A model generated the notes under the pieces. That model saw only the letters and a list, made by a program, of their open reading frames with translations. It was not told where the DNA came from and searched no databases. A stretch of 64,000 nt of DNA from Pithys albifrons albifrons. Its lineage: Eukaryota; Chordata; Aves; Passeriformes; Thamnophilidae. Below, one piece after another: positions 1 to 13,368 of this stretch (within the stretch, counting starts at the first letter, position 1; each line of letters begins with the position of its first letter). The stretch is from positions 11,683,566 through 11,747,565 of the forward strand of contig NC_092467.1 of the NCBI RefSeq assembly GCF_047495875.1, given 5' to 3'. A program made the translations under genes and the position numbers.

Positions 1-2422
1 AAACATCAGCAGATGGTATGCAGTGCATGTGTATACAAAATAGCAGTGTGGTTATTGAGAACTGGAACGATAACTGCATTGATAAATACTTACTGTTACT
101 ACTTATTTGTTAACAAGTTCTGATTCCATTCCAGGGCTTCAACGTTTGGCCTTTTAGGTCCTCAAATAGTGCAAAGAGGAGATTTTCTAAATAGTTTTCA
201 ACATTGTAACAGTGTTTAATATGACAGGAAAGCTCAACTGTTCATTTAAATTTAATTTGTTGAGTTGGACATCTTCACGCAAAACCAAAAGTCCTGAGTT
301 CACAAAGTTTTGTTGTTATTACTGACTCTAAGCTGGTTTAGTGCTACCAGAGGCCAGGGAAGGGGAAGCATTTGTTTAGTTCCCGATGTAGCAAATTTGA
401 TTTTAGCAGATGGGCTGGAGGGAGATAATGTAATGGACAAGTATCTGTGGCATCTGGAATGTCTGGATTTAGCACAGCTGACGGGTGCTGGGCTGGGGGG
501 ATGCCGTGGACGCTGGCAGGGCATAGTGAGCCTTAGAGACAGTGAGAAACCTCTCAGTAGAAAAGGGTCATGCCTGGGATGAAAACTAGGAAGAAAACAG
601 AAAAAGTGGGAGGTCTGAAAAATGGAGGAGAGGTACAAAATGAATGTGACAGGAAAGGGAAATCTGGACAACAGTGAGTAAAGGCTTTTCAGCAAGAGTT
701 TATGTGCTTTCTGGGACAAGCTCCTCTTCAAAGAGGAGCACACCGGCTGATTGGGTTTTTTCCCTAACAATAATTTTAAACCACAATGGAATAAAAAACT
801 TCACTTTTCAAATTATAGGTAACATCCCAAAGTCTAAAACTCTTTGATTCTGCCCTTCCTCTCCTTTGAATATTTTTTTCACCTGACCAGCATTAAGCTT
901 GGTAAGCTATTTATTTATTTATTTTGCTTTTTGCTGGCCATGCCAAGGGGGTTACACAGAAGCACTTATGGATCTGAAAGTCCAGCCTCAGAGATTTTTA
1001 TTACTATGTGGGTAGCAGCAGGTGAATTAGCCCATGGCAAAGGTTGTCACAGTCCAAGCCTGTGCCCACTCTGGCTGTGCCAACAGTGTGATTTGTCCCA
1101 ATCCCAGGGATACCCACTGAAGCACAATCCATAATTTCAGATGTTATTTTAGCCACACTACAAGGGATGCCTTAATATTGCATTGACAGCTTCTTTGCCT
1201 TTAAAATACGTGTGGTAAATGTTACCTGCTTATGAGTAAAGAGTGTGCTAACTTGAAAATACTAATTATGTACTTACATGCCTCAGCAAACTAAAATAAC
1301 CAACAGTAACCTGACATGCCAACATGGGTGAGTGGCTTACTGAGGACATACAGTACTAGGATGAAACTTTGTGATGAACTGTCTAGAAAGTACATTAATT
1401 GTCTTAATTGCATGTGGAATCTTATTATAGTCAAAAGCTTTTTTTATTATCTAAAATTAAGGTTTTTTACTTGGATGAAACATTCTTATGGAATTCTCAC
1501 TTGAAGAAATTAAAAATTAAGGCTAAAACATGTTCAAAATTGAATCTTAAATCTTCTAATATTGAAAAATTGACTATAATTCAAAATGGTTTTCTTTGGT
1601 ATTAATTTTCAAAAAAACCCCCAAATTAGGACTTTTCACTTGTTGGAAATTTCACTGTTGGAATTGATGCTTGATTGGTGGAGAATAAAAGCTGAGAACA
1701 TGGAAGGTGAGGGACAGGGAAAGGTAGAAACCACCAGCAAAACATTTGGGATTTCTGCAGTGAAAGGTGAAATACGAGGCACCGATCAATATTTCTCTTT
1801 GTTGTTATTCAGAGTTTAAGTCAATACTGATACATATGCATTATTACAGGATTTTCACCTGTTTAGGTTTCCTGAGATTAAAAAATGCACGCCCCTCATC
1901 AAATCAATTAAGAACTTCAATAGCTATTAGTCCCTTCAATGCAATACTGTAATGCCTCTTGTTTGTATTCCAAGTCATTGATATCCAGATATTAACATTA
2001 TAAATGGCAAAAGCTGATGTAAAATGCTCCTCACTTTATGAAAGACATCCATCTTTCCTAGTTATCTGGTTATTAGCGTACAGATGACCAAGCCAGAGCC
2101 TGTTTAAACTTAATGAAAGTATTTTTACTGACTTTGTTGTATAAAACTATTCAGCAATGTTTTTACTTTTTTTTTTTAGCTAGTTATAAGTATTAGTTAA
2201 AGAAAGTACGGCTGACATTTTGTTTGATGGAATTAATTAAAATACAGCAGTGGGGGAAAGAGAAAGTTCAAACACCTAATCATACCTTTTGATCTGATTG
2301 TAAATTAACAACCACTGAATTAGTAAAAGCCACTGCAGTTTTTATAGCATTTTGTATAGTTGAAAAAGGAGTTTAATGGAAAAGCGATATTTTACCCTAA
2401 AGGTTTTCTTTCACTTTGTAAG
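1..2422. other. AT-rich unique DNA, no gene recognised
   Basis: This stretch holds only short open frames on both strands (156 codons or fewer) with no recognisable domain, codon pattern or splice-site context. The longest is a minus-strand frame at 300-770 that is rich in Ser, Pro and Leu, which is typical of a chance frame opposite purine-rich DNA. Short T-runs occur near 900-930 and 2160-2180. I see no repeat family that I can name. It is read as intergenic or intronic. Confidence 0.6.
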
Positions 2423-2523
2423 GAAAAGAAACACCAAAGATGAAGTTTTCCTGTGCGGAGTTGACTGTTGCAGCAATAATGCTTTTACTGAAATCTCAAC
2501 ACTACCAAGCAGAAGCAACAGCA
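2423..2523 (+). CDS. Candidate first coding exon with signal-peptide-like N-terminus
   Basis: A pyrimidine-rich tract ending in AG (about 2403-2422) is followed by 17 bases of possible 5' UTR and an ATG at 2440. The ATG has A at -3, a favourable start context. The frame begins MKFSCAELTVAAIMLLL and continues with a polar segment ending A-E-A-T-A. This gives a short basic start, a hydrophobic core at about residues 8-17 and an AxA motif at residues 24-26, which fits signal peptidase cleavage. A strong donor, GTAAGT, begins at 2524 and would leave an 84-base coding part of 28 codons in phase 0. Without splicing the frame runs on to a stop near 2665, giving 75 residues. The acceptor AG is preceded by A rather than the usual pyrimidine, a weakness. 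I do not recognise the protein. If real, it would start a secreted or membrane protein whose later exons lie downstream, outside what I can identify. It could also be a chance frame. Confidence 0.3.
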
Positions 2524-2529
2524 GTAAGT

Positions 2530-5500
2530 ACACAGTATTACTCCCTTGAGTGTGCTAAGAATGACCTTGGTTACCTCAGAGAAGGAAAGCAGACTCTGCA
2601 AGTTCATGAGACTCTCTATACAAGCAAGGGAATAAAATCAAAGTGTTCATTAATAATGAAGGAATAGCCAATGTAATGCAGCTCTGTCATGTGTGAGACC
2701 TAGACAGAACCAGTAAAGGTTTAATTTGAGGACATTCACAGATTTCCTTACCCTTAATCAACATGTGGCATAGCCATGTTTTTGCTTACTTTTCAAAAAT
2801 TGTCTGTGTGCTTCTCTGAAACAGGGAATCTTCCACACTGAGAGTAATGTTCAATAATGTTCAGCTAATGTAAGAAAAAAATCCATTCTTTTGTTGGAAG
2901 ACCTTGTTGGAGACTACAGAAACTGATCAAAACACTAACTTAATAGCAAAAGTTGGCTGAGCTAATGAGGTACATTAAGGACTGTGCAGAACATCCCCGT
3001 TTTCAAATGTATACATGTCTTTGTATTGGCATGTGTCATTTTACTTTTCACATTGATGCTGTTATGCTAAAGTAGATTGTAGAGGGGTTTTGAACTTTTA
3101 TTGTCCTTTTCACCAAAAAGAGAATAAAGGGTACAGATGGAGATATGCAGAGTCAATACTTTGCTGTATGATTTAGAGAAGGAAGAAAACCCATTTGTTT
3201 TAGTCCCACTGCCACATTTGAGTCTCAACTGTAGTGAAAGCTTGTTATAAAACAAATGTAAAATAATGAAGTTAAGAAATTAAGGAATGCTAATAGACAA
3301 AAAAAAGGGCTTTTAAATATTTTTTTTCCAGCATTGGTTAGATTTAAGAAATGGGAGAACTTTGAACACTCTGTGCTTTCATTTTAACCTCAGAACAAGT
3401 ATTTTAAAGCTGTAATTTTGGGTGCATGATTACTAATGACTTTCTTTGATTTAAACCTTCAGGTACTTCTAAAATTATCTTGACATACATAAAATTAACT
3501 GTGTATGGAAATCAGTGAAACATGTGCTTAACTTTGGAAATAAACAGAATTGCTCACATTTAAGAGGCCAAACATGTATTGGTGTGTCCAGAGTTGCAGA
3601 GAAAGGGAAGTGGCTCTGAAGTTCTCAGTTTTCCATGCCAAAGTTTTTAGGATAGTATGTCTCTTCTGTCTGCAACCCATTTTTCAGACTTTGATTCTTA
3701 ATATCATTGCATGGAATCTGTGGCTGTAACTTTTCCTCTGCAATGAGAACTGTGCAAACAGTACAGCACATGTGGCAATTCCTCATCTAAAACATTGTGA
3801 ACTCCAAAGCAAAACACTGTGGTGTGAAACTCTGCAACTTCAAATGCATTTAATTTCAACACCTTTCAGATTAGTAAAGCTTCAACCTAAGGAATATTAA
3901 ACATTTTTGTGTACATTTGATTTTTATCAATCTAGAATGCACGCTCCAACATAAAATCTTAAAAGTTGAGGAAATAGTTTGCTCTGATTTCTTCAGATCT
4001 CTTGTCTACTTTGCTAAACATCTCAAAAAATATCCAGCCTAAGGATTGCTTTCCTTTTTGGATTCCAAATGTAAGTTATTCTAGCTGGGAGAAGAAATAA
4101 TTTGATGTTTATTTTTGATCTACAGTACCCTCATCTGGCTCTGGACTTCTCAAGTACGGCTGATGTTTATTTTTAACATGTAAAATCAGAAAGGAAGTAA
4201 AAATGGTCATTTCTTGAAACATGATTTGCTGAACTCTTAAAAAGAAAAGGGTAATTTAGAAGGGTATCCTGTGACAGGAAATGACAAGCTACCTTCACCC
4301 TGCTATATTGATTTAGGAGAGAGATGCTTGTGCAGAAAAAGCAATACTTTGTTCAAGTCACTGGACAGTCTGAGGATTTGAGGAGAAGGCAGGGAGGGGC
4401 CGAGGGTTTACACTAAAAGGGCTGGAGTCATCAGACTTTAAAATAGCATGTGTGGCCTTTTTCAGTGAAAATAGAGAGTAATCTGGCTATAAAAAGCAAA
4501 GTAAACTACCAGTTGACTGCCTCTTTTATGCCATACACATCTTTGAAGGTTAGATTTGTTATTTTAGGAAAACATATGGTAGGTCTGAAAAGAAAACCCA
4601 GGTTGTCTGGCTTCAGGTTTTTATTATGTGAATAAAAAAGTCATCTCACATTGAAGAAGCAAAAATACTTACCTTTAATGTCATTACATTAATGAACTCA
4701 AGTGTGCTATCTTTTAAAATTCCATTAATAACATTATGTAGTATTTAATATTTAAGCACTGTTTGTAAACATGAATGTGACTGTCATATTAACTTGCAAC
4801 TATAAAAAGGAAGTTCACTGGTTCACAAAAGAAGTAAATGTCCATACTGCAAAACTTTCTAGTTGTTAAAACTTTTTCTTATATATCCAGTTTTCAGATG
4901 GGTGGGTTTTTCAATGTTAATGTTTGTCAGATAAAAGCAATGGGCAAAATCTCTAGTGACTTTTTGCTTTTATTGGGATTATTGAAAGAAAATGACAGAA
5001 AAAAGATGTAAAGATTTGAATAGAAAAAATGAAAGTAGGCATCTTACTCTCAACATGTAATACTTGTAAGGAAAGGCAAGTTTCATGAAAGTTGAGACAC
5101 CTCTGAATTTCCTGAAATAGTAATGCTTTAAATGTTATCTCATTTTGTTAACCTTGTTTTGAATTTTCCGCTTCTAATGCTTTATCCAAATATTACCTAA
5201 TGTAAGGAGGATCTTTTTGTTTGCTTCCTGTCATGGCAGCAGTGGAGTTCAGATGTGTAAAGCCAGAATTGTTAAAATATTAGTATATGCTAAAAATCAG
5301 ACTTGGAAATGTGCAAAAATGCAGGAAATTTTCAAGCATTTTAGAAGATCTAAGTTTATTCATCTAATGCTGAAAGCACACTGGTTGCTCTATTTTATTT
5401 CAACCCAAATCTGTTAAGTTTTTTGGAAGTATGAGGACTTCAGCTCTTTCAAAAACTCTCTTCTCTCACTGACTGATCTGGCAAGTGTCTGTCTTTGCAA

Positions 5501-8100
5501 GTACCATTATTTGGGTTCTTTAGACATTCCAGCTGTTTGTTTGGATCTCTAATAAGATTTCACAGTTAGACCTAGTAATGAATTTTCTTTAAGCTACGCA
5601 ATATATTTACCCTTGATTTCATTTAGAACAGGGGCCAACTATTAGAGACATCATTATTTTTTACATATGATTTTTTTTTCAGTTAAAATCATTAATGATA
5701 ATTGCAGGTCAAAGCAATTTGTTACTCTTGTAGGATTTTCCCCTTTTCATGCCTCTGTACCAGTTCTTAAACACAGTGAAAATGACACTTCCAGGTATTC
5801 CTGTTCTTTATCTTTTTTTCCCACTATAGCCAAACTGCCACCTCCTCTCCATTCCTCTCCCTACTGAAAGTGTTTTCTAATGCTCAGAAAATGACTCACC
5901 AAAATATAACGATTATTTGGGCAGCACGAGAGCTGTTGGGGAGCAATATCTTGTCTGTCTGAGTTAAGCATCAGGTTTCTGTGCCAGCAATTGGCGTGTG
6001 CTGTTGGAATTAGGATGGTTAACTAATTTTTGGTGCTTCTGTTCTTCAAGTGGATAAGTACTCAGATTGCAAATATTTTTGCCTGAACCTGACTACTTTC
6101 TCTGAATGCTCACATGTGTGCCTTTGAACTCACACTTTAACCATTTACACTTATATAACTTGCAGACTCTTTCACCCAACAGCGTGCTGAGGGACATGGA
6201 TGCAGTCTAGGAACATTATTTTTAAAAAAAAATATGCATCTACTGGGTTATTGAGAACTCTCAACTGACTTTGTTCCTCTTGAATAGGCACATCTAAAGT
6301 GAGAATTTGGAAAGGGCGATTAAATTTAATTTATAGAGTTGAGATAACACTGTAGGGTGTACTGTTTGTTTTTCTTTGTATCTGTATAATTTTCTGGCTA
6401 CTCTAAATGTCTCCTTGCCTCCTCTTCTAAAGAAACTTGCTTTTATATCTCAGGCACTTTTTTGTTTTATATGTGTATATATATATATATTTGTAAAACA
6501 ATTTTTCTAAGAACTGACAGCTCTTAATGATTTAATGAATACACACTGTTAAAAGGCAACAGAGTCATAGTCCTGGTATGAAGTATTTGGGTGATCTTAC
6601 ACTTTTAACTTAAGTAGCTCATCAGTTCATTCACAAATTAGAAATGTTTCTCTTTTGTGGGGTTTCTTTTTTTCCCCCCTGCAAAATATTTTTAATCACA
6701 GTATGGTCACAGTTTATTCAGAATATGTTATTCTGTGGTTTCTATTTCAATGAAAACATAACATTTGCAGAAACGCTTATTGAAGTGAATGTAAGATAAC
6801 TTGCACAAACATGTTCACCTGAAGAATGTAGCTGAAAAAGGAGTACCACGCTACAAAAATGTAGAAATGAGAAATATTGCTTCTTTTGGGTGCTGTGGCA
6901 CTGGGAAGTTTCTCACTGCTAAGATTATATCATGAGATGGTGTTTGAATATTGGTTTGATGCACTGTGATAACCTGAGCAGTTCATGTCTGAAGGAAGGT
7001 TATACATCTGTTAACTAGTTTACTGGATCTGACTTATGGCATCAAATCAATTCAGCTGGAAAGTCTCATGCAGGGAGCTGGTAAATCAACATAGAGGTGT
7101 TCCTTCCAGGATGCAGATTTATAAAAAAAAGAAAATAATTTATTTTTGAAAGTCTACTTCTAGTGTCTTTGTTCTTGACATAAGATAAAGTGAGTCATAT
7201 CTAGAGCCTGCAGGTCTGAGGGCTTTTTCCACCAGTGTTCCCAAGTGGAGAGCATTGCCCTGTGATTGTTCCTGGAGCAGGAGGCAGGGGAGAGCTGTGT
7301 GTGCACAAGGTGCTGAGCCAAAGGGACAATGTCACTGAGTGTGGACATGGTGAAAGTGGAAAAGCAGCAGTCCTTGAGTTGGGCAGACAGAACGGGAGAA
7401 AGAGGGAGGAGATGCCCAAGGGACAGAATAATATCAACTATTTCGTATTGGGTTAGGTACAATGACAGAATGACTGTGCCTTGCTGATTGTCAGGCCAAT
7501 ATGAGCATAATCCAGCATTTAATAGATGATGAAGATCATCTCCATCTGTGCCTACACATTTTCACAAAAATGAAATAGAATATCTTATTTTCTCATGTAA
7601 GTGATCTATGATAACCTTTTTCTCTCTTTTCCCTTTATTGTTAAAAAAACAGAAGAGAGAAATTTTTAGAGATCTGTAGGTTAATAAACCTCTGGTTATT
7701 GAAAGCTGGAAGAGTATAACAGAAAAGCTGACATTGTGTGACTGCTTGGTACTCACACACTTCACTGGCACCTGTTGCTGGCCAATACCTGAGCCCACAA
7801 CACACTGATACCACCCCTCCAGCAGGGGCATTTTACCTGCTCATTATCACACCTGTCCAAACTAAAGTGAGATGGGTGGTACGTTAGGGACGTTGTTTTC
7901 TCCAGCTTAGTACGAGAAGGAATCTTCCAGGTCATAACATTTAGCCAGATGCTGTTCTGTGTGTAGAGGTCTGGGAAAGGTGAAATTTTGTGATAGCTGG
8001 AAAAGAGGACAAGAAGCTGGGTCCTTTTGGGAGTTTCCCCCAGCAAAACAGAAAACTCAAGATGAGAGAAAAAGATGATGACTTCTAGGGCTGGGCATGC
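2530..8100. other. AT-rich unique DNA, no gene recognised
   Basis: No convincing exon, RNA gene or named repeat is visible. Open frames are all under about 100 codons. A small TA microsatellite lies at 6477-6491 and is listed separately. The segment 7205-7440 is more GC-rich and purine-rich than its surroundings and has short frames open on both strands, but no domain can be named. It is read as intron or intergenic DNA. Confidence 0.55.
6477..6491. repeat. Short (TA)n / (TG) microsatellite
   Basis: Alternating TA units follow an ATATGTG lead-in. The tract is short and likely polymorphic, with no functional implication visible. Confidence 0.7.
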
Positions 8101-8251
8101 AAGCAAATGAAGCAAGAGGAAGAAAAAACCACCACCACCAAAAGCTAGAGTACCTTCCCTATTTCAATAAATAATGTGAAAAGATTTCTACCCTTCTGGG
8201 GGTCATTCCCCTTGCAGCATATTGAAACAAGGCACTGTGTATTGCAACACC

Positions 8252-8271
8252 TTTTTTTTTTTTTTTTTTTT
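8252..8271. repeat. Poly(T) tract of 20 bases
   Basis: An uninterrupted run of 20 T follows ATTGCAACACC. It could be the A-tail of a minus-strand retroposed sequence, but I could not recognise a parent sequence to its right, so I call only a homopolymer. Confidence 0.85.
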
Positions 8272-11200
8272 GCCTTGGGCCAGTGTCCTTTCTGTTTTGG
8301 GACCCTTTCTGGGAGGCCTGTCCATCTCTGCTTATATGATTTCATGTACTTAAAGAGGTCTCACTAAACCAAATAGCCCACAGTACTAGAGCACTAGAAG
8401 TTTTGCTTTGTACCTGCCAAATGTTGAAGTACCACACTGTGGGTAGTGTGCCAGACTTCTCTGGGAGTGTGCCAGAACAGAGAAGAAAGAGGCAGCTGCC
8501 TGGCGACAGCAAATGGAGGTCAGGAGAATATGGAGTGACAGAAAGGGACCCAAGTTGTTTAGTGCCCCATGGTGACTTCTCTGTTAGGGTTGGATAAGAA
8601 GAGAAAAACCCTTGGGTTTTGTCAGACAAGGTGGGATCTGTGGTTCACCAAATGTTACTCAAAAAATTGGTGAATCATGGACGATGTGTGTATTTTGACA
8701 TTTTACCAGCTCTAAATACTGTTCTTACCTCATAGGACACAAACTTTGTTGTAGTCTTAACACTAGAGGGTCCTTTCTGGCTTTATGATCTGTCTTACAG
8801 ACTTGATAAACTCTCCCTCAAGACCCTGTAAGAAGATATTAGCCAACAGTGCTAACATCAAAGGTGCTTTCTTGAATATGATCAAGGAACTCTAATGTCA
8901 ATACAAGGGGTGTTTGTTTTGCAGCTGGTTGGCAGCCAGCCAGTGCCATACAGTTATGGAGCTCCTGAATGGTGAAGTGGCTTTAAAAGTGTGCTGAAAA
9001 ACACTGATGGAAGGCCTACAGTTCTAGACTGTGCAGGAAAGGGATTGCTTGTGTATTACAAAGGTAATATTTTTTGGTTTATGTTTAAAAGAGAAGGAAA
9101 GGGGGGAAAAAAAAAGGGAAGGAAAGAAAAAACTATTTTGTCAGCTGTATATGCCAACCTGGCGACCAGTGAGATTTAGTGAAATGTTGCCAGTGATCTT
9201 TTTCTCATCAAAGAAGAATAAATCGAGGTAGAAAAATTTAACTTTAAATATACAGTAACATAGCAGAAAGTCTTGTGACCTTCCTTATTAGAAATTTCAT
9301 GTCTCTGGATTTGAGTCCTTCTTGCGGTGGCCACACAGAGACACTTCAGTCCCAACTTGATTCACAAAGTGAGGGCTAAAAGCAGCAGCTGCTTATGTGA
9401 ATGACCAAGGGTTGAATTCTTCAGCTGTAAGTTATGCATTCAAAGGAAGCTTAACAGCAGGTTATTTTGTAATTTGTCACATTTACAGCCTGGTGGAGAC
9501 TAGGCTTAGGAGGTGTAGCAGCACCTGTACCTTGGGCGGTCGCACACTCTGTTTTTATGGATGTTTCTTCTGGTACCATTCAGAGAAATCACCTTAAAAC
9601 TGCAGTGATATCATCAGTGATATCTTCTAGTGGTGTTGAAGGTACGGAGCTGTCTGAAGACTGTTTTGATGAGACAGCTGAAAAACAAGCAGTAAGGTTT
9701 TCTCTCTGCTGTGAGATTTTAGAGCAGTGCTTCAGGAGCTGGTCTATATAAAGACATACAGATGGAGACAAAGAATACCTGCATTATGGACAGATTATTA
9801 TTACTCAGTTTCCTGTGTGAATGAATGCCATTCAAGTGATTTTGTTGTCTCCTTGGATTACGTATGTTATTTTTTTTAATGTTCAAGAAAATGTATGTAT
9901 CAAACTCTGCTAATTCTCTATCACCTATAAACAATAAAGTAAAATTCAGCCTTCCCTTCACCTTATTTTCTTAGTCCAAAACCAAAAAAACACCAGTTAA
10001 AGCTACACTGACATGAATGAATTAAAACTCCATTGGTTTGGCATGTTATCAGCTGATGGTATTACCCGTAAAATCATAAATTGTGAATAACTCAGTGCAT
10101 GGGAGCAGAAAGGAGTGTCAGTGAAAGCTCCTCATCCTATTGCTGGCACAGAAGTGAGAAAACTTTGGTTTAGGCTGTTATAATCCTTATGCTTTTATAT
10201 TAATAATGTTTACAAAATCTAATATTGCAAACTGAGTTTACACAAAGTCTGGAAGTGCAGATGAGAGCTGGATTCTCTGCTCTGACAGTGTGTTGTGGCC
10301 TGTCAGTGGCAACTTGAGGAAAGGGGAGGTTTGTTTCTGTGCACATTTTCTTGTGGATGGAGAGTTGACAAGTGGTGTTTAGTGTTCACAGTGACAAATA
10401 GATGCATATCTATGTATGAGAAATTTTCAAACAAGCTCTTAGTGATGTATAAAAATAATCAAATGTTTATGGTCTGGTAAGGGTATATATTTACTTCTGA
10501 TTTTAAATGTGTGTGTTGAAATCTGATTCTCATTTTCTTACATCAAAATGATGAGCTATTCCTAATTTTATTGGTTTACACATTCACTGTTTTAAAAATG
10601 AAACTAAAATTTATAAAATGGCTGTTTCTTTACAAGGCTATTTACACGTACAGTTTAGTTGAAATGTGCTAGTTTTAAGATTGTTTCAAGAAAAACAGTC
10701 TTTATGATCTTTACAGTCTTTTAAAAGTGGAAAATGTACTCATTGACTGAAAAAGATTATGAAATAAAATTTCTAATTAAAATAACATGTTTAAATAAGT
10801 TCTTAATGTCTAAATGAAAACTTTAAATTGAAGTTAGGTCTTATCCATAGCTTAATTTGATGTGAAAGTATAAAACTGGCAAACATTAAATAAGTAACTG
10901 CTTTTTTGAGTGTAGTAAATGCAGAAAATCAGACATTTTTTCAGTGGAAAAATTCTGTGGTGGTTCTACATCTGAATGTTTATCTCATTTGAATTTCTTG
11001 CATGAAAAAAATAGAAGTTTCATGAATTAGAAAAGTGAAAAGAAAACATAAATCATAGGATGAACTTTTCTGATGTTTAAACGCAAACATTAAATAGCTG
11101 AACAGTCTTGACATAGTACTAAAAAACTTATAATTACTTACGCATTGAAAGTAGAAGTAAAGCTATTTTCACTAAATGCTCTAAAAACATTGCTGATAAT

Positions 11201-12299
11201 AATCTTCTGATTTTTACAGAATAAAAAAGCTAATGAAGAAATAGAAACATGGGATTTCAGAATTTTTCTTTGATATGCTCTCCTAAATAAGTAGAGGAAA
11301 TAAATATAGCCAGTCACCTTCTCAGGTTATTGTCTTTGTTGCATGTTTTTTGTGAAAGGTTCTGGGTACTGGTCTTTTTTAATTCCTACAGTAAGTTCTT
11401 CAGTCTTTTCTCCCTTACTGGTTCTCCAAATCAGCACCCAAAGCACCTTTTTGAACTGCTGTAGCAGTCAAGTAAGCCCAAGTGGTTCTCACCTTTAGAC
11501 CCTAAAAAGCTTTCTAATAATGAAATTGATTGTGAATTACAACTTAGAGTTTAACTGTTCACCTAACTTTTGGCATTGTCCTCTTTACAAATTCTGTTTT
11601 TTATTTTTCCTCTATTCCTGTAATATGGAACCTATTATAGAAATGAAATTATTATATTTGAATCCATGCTCTAGCAATATTAGCAGCATAACAACAGTGT
11701 TTTCAATCTTCTTATATTCATGCAATTGTAATGCTTTTTGTTGGAGGGAGAGGCGATATTGGCTGTTGTTTATGCAGTGGCACATCCATTCCATAATCAA
11801 GTGATGTTAATAAACATGATTAGAATGCCCTTTTTCCCCTCTGAGTCTGTCAGAGCCACAGAGCCCAACCTTGCCAGTGCTACCACACAAACTGTTGCTG
11901 AGGCTTTGGGCTGGACATGGATTTTAGCACCAGAGCACTGGACTGTTTGGATGTAGATTCTTGGATCAGCTGATTCTCTGTAAACCCTGATCGTTCATTT
12001 TGCTGTCTTTGTTCAGAAATGCCTATGAGCTAACCTTTCTGGATGAAAAGAATTTCTTTTTAATCTAAATTGAATCCACTCCTCTCTGTGATTAATTTGA
12101 CTATTTTCAGATGGAAAAACAGTTTTAAAATAGATATGTTACTGTTTCTTTTCCCTTTGATTGCAGACAGTATGCCTACAACTCAGTAAATACTTCTGTA
12201 GCACTTACCAACTTCAGTCCTTACAGGCCACCTACTTATCATTCTTCTAGGGATGTTAACAACTCGTGCTTTATTAGGTCAGAGGATATCAGCAATTAC

Positions 12300-12330
12300 T
12301 TTATATTATATTATTTATATTATATTTTAT
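12300..12330. repeat. TTATA-type simple repeat
   Basis: The tract is built from imperfect TTATA/TTTATA units, a short AT microsatellite. Confidence 0.75.
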
Positions 12331-13330
12331 ACCAGTGATTGACTGGTATAAAGGCGTTTCTGTGACAATTTGTCTTCAGTCTTGATCTGCATGATTTGAT
12401 TTAAGTAGGAGCACTTCTCTTTTTTCAGGGGCGGGGGGGGCAATCTTTAGCATCCTAGATGGAAACTGGTCTGTATTTTTGTTAGAGACAGGTCTAAAAA
12501 CAGGTGACAGTTTAGAATTTTCGAATCATGTAATTGTCTTTTACCCCAGGTTGAGTTTGGGCATGTTCCATGTAACAGTGGTCTGTGTGACTACCAGACT
12601 GTGTTGTGTGCAGGTGGTTCTGCTGCAGTTGTACTCCTGCTTTCCTTTATAACAAATAAGTAAACTAGATGACAATGCATAGTATTTGTAATAATTTAGA
12701 GCATATGTCAGTATTAACACACACTGATTTTATGGGCTGTTATGATACTCTTAGTTACTATCTAAGGAAACACCAGTTTTACTGTGATTTTAAATAATTG
12801 CGTAGGTGAATAATTACCCTAAAAAGGTTAAAATATATTGTTGTTAGTGCAGTGTAAGTTTAAGTCATCAACTGGGTAGATGACCAGAGTCCTCTGGAAA
12901 ATGAGCAAACACTAAGTTTCCCAGAAAAGTCAGTAGATAATGGCTCTTGGAAAAACCAGAGCTTTCATGTGTTTTTAAGAAATGTTTACTTTTTTAACTT
13001 TCTTGTAATTCAACAGAACATGGGCTGATTCAGAAAAATGGACTGTATATATCTGTATTAGGTATTCTTATTATAACAGTTACATTGCATGGAAAAAAAT
13101 CACTTTTGCTTTTCTTGCTGTGAAGTTTTCAGTAAAGACCCGTATAGTCTTAGCATGGGAAAGAGCATACATTGACCTTTTTGGTCACATCTGCTGCTGC
13201 CACATATTCAGGATGGTTTGGTTTTTTTTCTCTAGGGAAGAATTGTACACCTAATTTTAAGTTCTTTGAGATATTATCTCCTTCAACAGCCTGGTGAGCA
13301 GATATTTGTAAACCTGCTCCTGAATGAGTA

Positions 13331-13368
13331 TTTTTTCTTTTATCTTTTTTCTTTTTTTTTTTTTTTCC
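13331..13368. repeat. T-rich low-complexity tract
   Basis: Runs of T are separated by single C or A bases, ending in an uninterrupted T run before CCGG. It produces a spurious Lys-rich frame on the minus strand. Confidence 0.8.

Noticed and set aside
300..770. 156-codon minus-strand frame
   Set aside because: It is Ser/Pro/Leu-rich opposite purine-rich DNA, with no domain or splice context, and is consistent with chance.
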